A DNA stretch of 32,993 nt, taken from assembly GCA_018716805.1 (NCBI GenBank), contig DVJL01000011.1:1-32993 (forward strand). The letters are read 5' to 3'. The notes beneath the pieces were generated by a model. That model saw nothing but the letters and a program-made list of their open reading frames with translations. It was not told the origin of the DNA and did no database searches. This stretch comes from Candidatus Faecivicinus avistercoris. GTDB lineage: Bacteria > Bacillota > Clostridia > Christensenellales > Aristaeellaceae. Position numbers and translations under genes: made by a program. Positions 18,368-25,079 of this stretch are shown piece by piece (the first letter of the stretch is position 1; every line of letters begins with the position of its first letter).

Positions 18368-18390
18368 AAGGATAGAGCCGTCGTGCTATG

Positions 18391-18406
18391 ATCGAACATG
18401 TTCAAT
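18391..18406. promoter_or_regulatory. Palindromic operator 1
   Basis: ATCGAACATGTTCAAT. Confidence 0.75.
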
Positions 18407-18417
18407 TTATGTGTTTT

Positions 18418-18446
18418 ATCATACATTGAACGCGTTCGATTGTCAA
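18418..18446 (-). promoter_or_regulatory. Sigma-A promoter of the dpp-like operon
   Basis: Minus strand TTGACA-17-TATGAT; the spacer is essentially operator 2. Confidence 0.8.
18425..18440. promoter_or_regulatory. Palindromic operator 2 inside the dpp promoter spacer
   Basis: ATTGAACGCGTTCGAT = reverse complement of ATCGAACGCGTTCAAT. Confidence 0.78.
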
Positions 18447-18552
18447 GCCCCATTTTTCACTTTTTCCCGTTTTTTTGCAATTTTTGTTATCGCATATTGC
18501 AAAACGTGGCACAATTCGGCAAGGGAGACTCGCGGAAAGGCGGTTACGAAGG

Positions 18553-19299
18553 ATGACCAAGCGTGAACACGGAATTTATACGATCATTTGCGCCGCAATG
18601 GCGCTGTTTCGGGAAAACGGCTATCGGGACACCAGCGTGCGGCAAATTGCAGAAAAAGCGGACGTGGCGCTGGGCATGGTGAACCACTACTTTGGCAGCA
18701 AGGAGACGCTGGGCGCGCAGGTGCTTTCGCTGCTGGACACCTACGCCGTGGGCGGGCTGAAGCGGCGCCTGTCGTTTCACGATGACCCCATTCTCTACGA
18801 CCTCGTCAGCGTGCGCGTGCTGTACGACTTCATGTCCACGCGGGGCTACTGGAATTTCTATCTAGATTCCCTGCGCTACGACTTCTTTTTCAAGCACCTG
18901 TTCAGCCACCCGCCGGTGCTCATCCGCGAATTGCAGCGCTTCTATCCCTTTGAAGCCACGGAGGACGACATCCTGCTCTATTCCAAATACATGCCCTATA
19001 TGATGGAAAAGACCGTCGTGCTGAAAAAGGAAGAGGGGTTCTTTGCAACCATCTCCTATGACGAGGTTCCCTACCTGATCTGCCACACGGCCATGAGCCA
19101 CTTCATCCCCGAGGCGGACATCCGCGCGCGGGACGGAGAGAGCCGCCGTCTCGCCGGCGAAATCGGCGGCACGCTCAACGCCTTTCCCCCCAACGCGATG
19201 ATCGCCGATTTCGCCCGCAATTTCAGCGAATCCGATCCGGACCACGCCGTCCGCCTGCGCGATTTCTGGCTGGAACAGCTCTCCGGCTCGCTGCGCTGA
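18553..19299 (+). CDS. TetR/AcrR family transcriptional regulator
   Basis: N-terminal HTH IICAAMALFRENGYRDTSVRQIAEKADVALGMVNHYFGSKETLGAQVL. Confidence 0.93.
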   Translation: MTKREHGIYTIICAAMALFRENGYRDTSVRQIAEKADVALGMVNHYFGSKETLGAQVLSLLDTYAVGGLKRRLSFHDDPILYDLVSVRVLYDFMSTRGYWNFYLDSLRYDFFFKHLFSHPPVLIRELQRFYPFEATEDDILLYSKYMPYMMEKTVVLKKEEGFFATISYDEVPYLICHTAMSHFIPEADIRARDGESRRLAGEIGGTLNAFPPNAMIADFARNFSESDPDHAVRLRDFWLEQLSGSLR

Positions 19300-19367
19300 T
19301 TTGCCGCCTCCCCGCCCTCCGCGATGCGGAAGGGCGTTTTTTTGCGGAAGAATCTCCTGCAACCCCA

Positions 19368-19395
19368 TTGACAAAACTGCAATTTTTGCTATACT
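19368..19395 (+). promoter_or_regulatory. Sigma-A promoter of the bicupin gene
   Basis: TTGACA-16-TATACT. Confidence 0.75.
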
Positions 19396-19399
19396 AAAA

Positions 19400-19415
19400 A
19401 TCGAACATGTTCAAT
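19400..19415. promoter_or_regulatory. Palindromic operator 3 at the predicted transcription start of the bicupin gene
   Basis: ATCGAACATGTTCAAT, identical to operator 1. Confidence 0.8.
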
Positions 19416-19457
19416 TTCTGCCCGCATTGGCGGCGATTGGAAAGGAAGGATACGACC

Positions 19458-20474
19458 ATGGATCTGAAGAAGATGGAGGAAGTCAAGAATTTCACCGGCC
19501 ACAAATATGTCATTCGAATGATGGAGCCGGGCGACTGGCTGCGCCATTACAACGAGGGCGACGAGGTCGTCAACGATTTCATCCTGCCCCGCGGCCCGCG
19601 GCAGAAGGACGAATTCTCGGATACGGTCTACCACAAGGGCGCTTCCGTGCCCTACCACTGGCACCAGCACGGCTTCGAGACGTTTGAAATCGCGCGCGGC
19701 AGCGTGGACTGCGTCATCGACGGCAAGCACTTCATCGCCAAGGAGGGCGACCTGCTGCACATCCCGCCGTACACGGCGCACGGATTCGTGCACCTCGAGG
19801 AGGGCACGATCTGGCGCGAGCTGTTCCAGGAAATGGACATGTCCGGCGGCATCTTTGAGAAGAACATCGTCAACGCCTACTACGAGCCGATGAAGGAGGA
19901 CGCGGCGTTCATGGCGATGTACCGCGCGGGCAAGACGATGCGCCGCGAGGAACCGGCCGTCTGGAAGCAGCCTCCGGTGGATCACAGCACGGTCTTCCAG
20001 TGCCGCACGCCGGACTTCGCATGGGTGCGCCACGAGGGCGAGGGCTATTCGCTCAAGCTGAAGATCGCCAAATGGGAAACCAACGGCTGCAAGGAGATCT
20101 GGCACGCCGATCTGAAAAAGGGCCTGAAGGTCGAATACGGCTATCCGCACAGGGGCTATGAGATGCTCTACGTCAAGAGCGGCAAGCTGGAAGTCACGAT
20201 CGACCACAGCTATGAGACGGCCGAGCCGCAGACGTTCACCGTCGGCGCGGACACGATCGTGGACATCCCGCCGTACCACACCTATACCATCCGCGTGCTC
20301 GAGGACACCGCGCTGTACAACTACGGCGGCGAGCACGACCTGCAGGCGTGCCTGGAGGATCTCGAATCCGTCAAGCGCGACGCGCCCGAGCGCATCGCCA
20401 AGCCGGAAGATTATCTCGCCTTCCTGCGCCAGTACGGCGTCTACGCCACCCGCCTGACCTACGAGGGCAAGTAA
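19458..20474 (+). CDS. Bicupin (double cupin) protein of unknown substrate
   Basis: Cupin motif YHWHQHGFETFEIARGSVDCVIDGK...GDLLHIPPYTAHGF and a second one EYGYPHRGYEMLYVKSGKLEVTID...DTIVDIPPYHTYTI. RBS GGAAGGA. Confidence 0.85.
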   Translation: MDLKKMEEVKNFTGHKYVIRMMEPGDWLRHYNEGDEVVNDFILPRGPRQKDEFSDTVYHKGASVPYHWHQHGFETFEIARGSVDCVIDGKHFIAKEGDLLHIPPYTAHGFVHLEEGTIWRELFQEMDMSGGIFEKNIVNAYYEPMKEDAAFMAMYRAGKTMRREEPAVWKQPPVDHSTVFQCRTPDFAWVRHEGEGYSLKLKIAKWETNGCKEIWHADLKKGLKVEYGYPHRGYEMLYVKSGKLEVTIDHSYETAEPQTFTVGADTIVDIPPYHTYTIRVLEDTALYNYGGEHDLQACLEDLESVKRDAPERIAKPEDYLAFLRQYGVYATRLTYEGK

Positions 20475-20609
20475 TCCGCGAACCTCCGGCGTCCAGAGTC
20501 CATCCGCCGCAGGGCGCAATGAAAGCGCCGTCTTGATGGCTCAAGCGGCGTGCGCGCGGCGAACGTGCGCGTGGAGATTCTGAAAACGCCGGAAACCCCG
20601 ATGGTTCAA

Positions 20610-20643
20610 GCCGCTTTGCAGAAATGCAAAGCGGCTTTCTTTC
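20610..20643 (+). terminator. Terminator downstream of the bicupin gene
   Basis: GCCGCTTTGCA-GAAA-TGCAAAGCGGC then TTTCTTTC. Confidence 0.85.
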
Positions 20644-20759
20644 GGATTTCTCAAACCATTTGTATCCCTTGGATGGGGCGAAAATTGCGCCATGCTGGGA
20701 CGCCGGCCGTTCCTCGCGGGACGCGGCCAATTGGCACCCCGGCACCGCCGCCCGATGGC

Positions 20760-20993
20760 ATTTCAGTCCACGCTTCCCTCGCGAGTAGCGGCGCAGGCGG
20801 CGATGGAAATATGGAACGGGTTCGACATTTCAACCCCCTCCCCTTACGGGGAGCGACCCTGCCTGCGCGTGGCGTAGGAACAGCATACGCTGATTTCAAT
20901 CCACGCTTCCCTCGCGGGGAGCGACCTGCACCGCCTTCCAGCACACCTACCTGCATGGAAATTTCAACCCACGCTCCCCTCGCGGGTGGCGGC
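20760..20993 (-). CRISPR. Degenerate (relict) type I-C-like CRISPR array: four recognisable repeats, possibly a fifth at 20695-20727; no cas genes in window
   Basis: Minus-strand repeats: 20961-20993 GCCGCCACCCGCGAGGGGAGCGTGGGTTGAAAT; 20893-20925 GTCGCTCCCCGCGAGGGAAGCGTGGATTGAAAT; 20827-20857 GTCGCTCCCCGTAAGGGGAGGGGGTTGAAAT; 20760-20792 GCCGCTACTCGCGAGGGAAGCGTGGACTGAAAT. Periods 68/66/67 bp, spacers 34-35 bp, type I-C-like 3' end GTGGATTGAAAT. Confidence 0.82.
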
Positions 20994-21869
20994 GTTGTAA
21001 ATGCGCACGATGTCCTGAAGCACCTCGGCGTGCTCGAACGTGTGGTGATACAGCAGGTTGATCTGGCGCACCATCGTCAGGTCCTCGATGGGCAGCATCC
21101 GGATCTTGCCCTTGCGCAGCTCATCCATGCAGGCGCTGCGCGCGAGCACGGAGACGCCGTAGTTGCGCCGGACGAGGTCTTTGATGGTGGCGATGTTGTC
21201 GACCTCGAGGATGACGTTGAAGTCGTCCGGCGACATGCCGCGGCTTTCGAGATTGGCGTCGAACAGCGTGCGCGTGCCGGAGCTCGGCAGGCGCAGGATC
21301 AGCCGCTCGCGCCGCAGCTCGTCGATCGTCACCGACGGCCTCGATGCCAGCGGATGTTCGTTGGAGACCGCCACGGCCAGGTCGTCCGTGTCCAGCCGGA
21401 TCGTTCGGATCGCCGGATCGCTGACGTCGCCTTCGACGATGGCGATGTCGATCTGATACGACTTGAGCATCTCGTAGAGGCTGGCCAGCGCGTCGGTTCG
21501 CAGCGTGATGCGCGTGTTGACATTTTCCTCCGTATAGCGCGCGAGCACCTCGGCGACGATGCTGCTCTCGGACGTGTGCGTCACGCCCACGCGCAGGCGG
21601 TCCACGGCGCGGTTCCGGTCGGCGAGCGCGCGCCGCAGGCCGTCGCTCAGCGCGATCACGCGCTCGGCATAGCGGACGATCAGCTTGCCCTCCGGCGTCA
21701 GGCGCAGCTTGGGCCCCGTCCGGTCGAAGATGGAAACGCCCAGTTCGCGCTCCAGCTGGCGGATGTGCTTGCTGACCGCGGGCTGCGTCAGCGACAGCTT
21801 TTCCGCCGCGCGGGTATAGCTGCCCATCTCGTAGACCTTGAGCAGCGTGTTCAGTTTGACGTCGACCAT
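20964..21869 (-). CDS. LysR family transcriptional regulator
   Basis: MVDVKLNTLLKVYEMGSYTRAAEKLSLTQPAVSKHIRQLERELGVSIFDRTGPKLRLTPEG; RBS GGGAGGACG before ATG at 21869. Confidence 0.95.
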   Translation of the reverse strand: MVDVKLNTLLKVYEMGSYTRAAEKLSLTQPAVSKHIRQLERELGVSIFDRTGPKLRLTPEGKLIVRYAERVIALSDGLRRALADRNRAVDRLRVGVTHTSESSIVAEVLARYTEENVNTRITLRTDALASLYEMLKSYQIDIAIVEGDVSDPAIRTIRLDTDDLAVAVSNEHPLASRPSVTIDELRRERLILRLPSSGTRTLFDANLESRGMSPDDFNVILEVDNIATIKDLVRRNYGVSVLARSACMDELRKGKIRMLPIEDLTMVRQINLLYHHTFEHAEVLQDIVRIYNAATREGSVG

Positions 21870-21896
21870 CGTCCTCCCTCCCGAAATGTGCAAAAG

Positions 21897-22296
21897 ACCG
21901 GACGGGCGGTATGCCCATCCGGTCTCAGCTTGTCAAAAAGCTTTTGACAAGCTGGTGGACGGGGGAGCAAGCTCCCCCGCCAGGTGCCGCGCCTCAAATT
22001 TTCAATTTGAGCCGCGGCAGTTTCGCCCGCAGGGCGAAACCGCAGAATCCTGCGGATTCTGCGCCTTCTGCCACCCCCACCACAATTTGCTTGAGTTTTC
22101 CTTGGGAAAACTCAAGCAAATTGTGCAAGGAAGCGATTTTTGCTCTGGGGAATGAATTCCCCGACGCAAAAATCAGCACCCGTGCCCGACGTACACGCCG
22201 TCGGCCACGATTTTACCACGAGAGGGCTCTGTCTCTCGCGCTCTCCTAAGGCTGGACAGATCGAAACCGGACGGGACGCATGCCCATCCGGTCTCA
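21897..22296. repeat. Hairpin-array element bounded by two copies of a terminator-like hairpin
   Basis: Flanking direct repeats ACCGGACGGG(CGGTA/ACGCA)TGCCCATCCGGTCTCA at 21897-21927 and 22266-22296; nine further inverted repeats between them. Confidence 0.85.
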
Positions 22297-22334
22297 TCAT
22301 ACCACATCTGCGCGCGCGGCGCAAGCGCGGCGGG

Positions 22335-23288
22335 TCAGCGCTTGGCGACGGCCTTGCGCATCGTCTCGACCAGCCGGTCGAAGCCGGGGATGATAGCGAC
22401 GATCACCGCGGAGATGACCGCCTCCACGCCGAGGTAGGTGATGTTGTAGCCCAGCGAGTAGATCCACGCGTTCTGCTCGCCTGCGGAATCTGCAAAGAAC
22501 ACCGCGCCGGAAATCGTCGCCATGATGTAGCGGCCGAGGTAGCCCAGCAGCACCGCCACGACCAGCTTTACGCGCACATTCTTGATCGGCAGCACGTTCA
22601 CCAGGCAGCACAGCGCCACCGCCGCGAACGCCAGCGGGTAGTCCACCAGCAGCTGGAGCGGATGAATGACGTAGAAGTCCTCGATCAGCTGCAGCAGGCC
22701 GTAGGCGCAGCCCGCCACGATGCCCTGCGCCGGGCCGCACGCCAGCGCGAACATCACCATCGGCAGCATCGATGCCGGCGTGACCGAGCCGCCCTGCGGC
22801 ATGTGGAACAGCTTGATCATCGACAGCACGAACGAAATGGCGATGCACATCGCCGCGAAGGCCAGCCGCATGGTCGTCCAATTTTCCTTCTGCTTCCGGC
22901 AGACGACGATGCCCAGCACCAGCAGCACGATCAGGATCACCGCCGTGTACCAGTGCACGCTCGTGAAATCGCCAAACGCCTCCTCGAACCAGCTCGCCGG
23001 TTCCTCGGCCTCTTCTTCGGCCTCCTCGCCGGCGGCGTCATCGGCCGCAGTCTCATCGGCCGCAGTCTCATCGGTCGCGGTCTCGCCGGCCGCGGCTTCA
23101 TCGGCCGGAGCCTCGCTGGCCGCAGCTTCGCCAGCCGCGGTTGCATCGGCCGCCGGTTCTTCGGCGGGAGCGGTTGCTTCGACGGCTTCCGTCGCCTCGG
23201 GGGACTCCGCCGTCTCGGCCAGCGCCGGCGCGACCGCCAGCATCAGCGCGAGCAGCAGAGCCGTCAGGATGCTCAGATACTTCTTCAT
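22335..23288 (-). CDS. thiT: ThiT-like thiamine ECF transporter S component with N-terminal signal peptide and acidic low-complexity extension
   Basis: KLFHMPQGGSVTPASMLPMVMFALACGPAQGIVAGCAYGLLQLIEDFYVIHPLQLLVDYPLAFA; preceded by a TPP riboswitch. Confidence 0.88.
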   Translation of the reverse strand: MKKYLSILTALLLALMLAVAPALAETAESPEATEAVEATAPAEEPAADATAAGEAAASEAPADEAAAGETATDETAADETAADDAAGEEAEEEAEEPASWFEEAFGDFTSVHWYTAVILIVLLVLGIVVCRKQKENWTTMRLAFAAMCIAISFVLSMIKLFHMPQGGSVTPASMLPMVMFALACGPAQGIVAGCAYGLLQLIEDFYVIHPLQLLVDYPLAFAAVALCCLVNVLPIKNVRVKLVVAVLLGYLGRYIMATISGAVFFADSAGEQNAWIYSLGYNITYLGVEAVISAVIVAIIPGFDRLVETMRKAVAKR

Positions 23289-23324
23289 CGGTACAAACCT
23301 CCTTGGTTTTTCCCGCAAAAGAAA

Positions 23325-23349
23325 CCCGCATGTGTCGCGCACATGCGGG
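23325..23349 (-). terminator. Riboswitch expression-platform terminator
   Basis: CCCGCATGTG-loop-CACATGCGGG then TTTCTTTTG on minus strand, between the TPP aptamer and the thiT RBS. Confidence 0.75.
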
Positions 23350-23385
23350 AAACGGATGCCGTGTGGACAGACCTCGCGGCGTTCC

Positions 23386-23470
23386 GCTTCCCTCCGGTGG
23401 GATTATCCACTTCAGGTTCCAAGGGACCGGACGAAACGTCCATCTCAGCCTTTCGGCGCCCCTAGCGGTT
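23386..23470 (-). ncRNA. TPP riboswitch (THI element)
   Basis: Minus strand CTAGGGGCGCCGAAAGGCTGAGATGGACG...GGTCCCTTGGAACCTGAAGTGGATAATCCCACCGGAGGGAAGC: THI-box motifs GGGG..GCTGAGA, GAACCTGA, GGATAAT and GAGGGAA. Confidence 0.93.
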
Positions 23471-23600
23471 GAGATTATTGTATGCGCGTCCGCCGCGTTT
23501 GTCAAGGAAAGTTTTCGGGCGAACGGCCAAAATCCGCGAAGTCCACGATTATACAATCAAATCGAAATAGAATTGCAACATCCTGCCGTCCCTGTGGCCG

Positions 23601-24188
23601 TCAATCGTCCGGTTTTTCGGCGGCTTCGGCCCGCCGCTTGCGGAGGTTGCCGGCGGTGTCGTTGTACAGATCGTGCAGCGCGCCGCTGGAGATGGGCGCC
23701 ATGCCGAGGATGCCGAACAGCAAAAGCATCGGCAGAAGCGGCAGCTCAAAGATGAACTTGGCGCTGCCCAATACGAGCCCCGCCACCCACAGGGCGACGC
23801 CCATCCACGAAAACAGCTGCCCAATGCCGTTCCACCGGCCATACCGTTCTTCAGCGCACATCCGGCCCTCGAGCCGGAGTCTGCGCGGCGACGCATCCTT
23901 TGCGCGCTCCCTGGCCTCGCGCACGCGCGTTTCGTAGATCTTCAGGGCGATGGCGCGCTCCTCGGCGGTCAGCGGAAGCGGCGTCCTCTCCACGCGATAG
24001 CGCATTCGCGCGCCGCCGACGATCTCGGACTGGTCGAAGCCCAGCTCCCTCGCGTCGGCGTCCGAGATCCGCCCCTCAAAGTAGACCTTTTTCTCCGTGC
24101 ACAGCCCCAGTTCGATCAGCGCGCGGTCGGCCTCCGCGGCCCCGCGCGCCCGCTGCCGGGCGATCAGCGCTTCGAGCTTTGGATGCAT
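23601..24188 (-). CDS. Hypothetical membrane protein (paralog of 24193-24780)
   Basis: MHPKLEALI...DRALIELGLCTEKKVYFEGRISDADARELGFDQSEIVGGARMRYRVE; two C-terminal TM segments. Confidence 0.8.
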   Translation of the reverse strand: MHPKLEALIARQRARGAAEADRALIELGLCTEKKVYFEGRISDADARELGFDQSEIVGGARMRYRVERTPLPLTAEERAIALKIYETRVREARERAKDASPRRLRLEGRMCAEERYGRWNGIGQLFSWMGVALWVAGLVLGSAKFIFELPLLPMLLLFGILGMAPISSGALHDLYNDTAGNLRKRRAEAAEKPDD

Positions 24189-24192
24189 GGCG

Positions 24193-24780
24193 TCAGTCCT
24201 CCTCCTGTTCGAGCTGGATCGACTGGCTGCGGGTATGGGCGGCGATCTCGTCCATCGCCTGAATCATCTTGCGGCGGGAGATGAAGGTCATGCCGGCCGC
24301 GAAGAATATGGCCGCGTTGAGGATGGCGCCCATCACCTCGCCCTCCAGCAGGCTGACGAACCCATAATACGCGCCGATAAACCAGAGCAGCGCCGCGCAG
24401 ACGGCGAGCGCCTTTCCGATTACGTCGGGCTCGCGGGCGTCCGCGCCTGCGCTCACCGTGCCGGAGAGCGCGAACTTCCGCTTCGCCGGGGGTTCGGCCT
24501 GCTGCGCTGCGCGCTCGCGCGATTCGTACAGCTCGAGGGCCTCGGCGCGCTCCTCATCGGTCAGCTCGATGGGAACCTTCTCGACGCGGTAGAAGGTTCG
24601 GACGCCGCCGATGACCTCCGATTGATCGAAGCCGAGCGCCGCCGCCTCGTCCGGCGAGAGCGCGCCGGTGGGATAGACCTTCCTCTCCTCGAACAGCCCC
24701 AGCTCGATCAGCGCGCGGTCAACCTTCGCATCTGCGCGCGCCTGCTCCTCCTGAATCAGCTTTTCCAATGCCGGATGCAC
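24193..24780 (-). CDS. Hypothetical membrane protein (paralog of 23601-24188)
   Basis: GTG start with GGAGG RBS; MHPALEKLI...DRALIELGLFEERKVYPTGALSPDEAAALGFDQSEVIGGVRTFYRVE. Confidence 0.8.
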   Translation of the reverse strand: MHPALEKLIQEEQARADAKVDRALIELGLFEERKVYPTGALSPDEAAALGFDQSEVIGGVRTFYRVEKVPIELTDEERAEALELYESRERAAQQAEPPAKRKFALSGTVSAGADAREPDVIGKALAVCAALLWFIGAYYGFVSLLEGEVMGAILNAAIFFAAGMTFISRRKMIQAMDEIAAHTRSQSIQLEQEED

Positions 24781-24956
24781 TTCAAAACGCCTCCTTCTCT
24801 CCCGCCCACGCGCGGGAATCTTCCCGAAACCTGTCAAAGGGGATCATCTGGAATTCCAAGGGGGTTCTCTTTCAGTTTTCCGAAAGACTGGGCGGCGGCA
24901 AAATGTGAAAAAACCCAGCCGCACATAAAGGGAATCTTCAAACACTCTTTACAATC

Positions 24957-24985
24957 ATTATAGCCGGTCTCCGATGCGCTGTCAA
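24957..24985 (-). promoter_or_regulatory. Sigma-A promoter of the paralog pair
   Basis: Minus strand TTGACA-17-TATAAT. Confidence 0.8.
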
Positions 24986-25015
24986 CCCATAAAGCCCTTT
25001 CGCCCGCCGCGGGCG

Positions 25016-25044
25016 TTGACCTGCGCGGCGCGTTCTGATATAAT
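25016..25044 (+). promoter_or_regulatory. Sigma-A promoter of the 25080 gene
   Basis: TTGACC-17-TATAAT. Confidence 0.8.
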
Positions 25045-25079
25045 AGACACAGACCATAGAATGGAAGGACGGTGCGGCG

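Noticed and set aside
20550-21947. 465-aa plus-strand ORF and 101-aa minus ORF (20651-20956) over the CRISPR relic
   Set aside because: Repeating RSPRGKRGLK/VAPRKGRGLK peptides are the usual spurious translation of I-C-type repeats; the rest is antisense to lysR.
22140-23465. 441-aa plus-strand ORF antisense to thiT
   Set aside because: Shadow frame spanning the riboswitch and low-complexity region.
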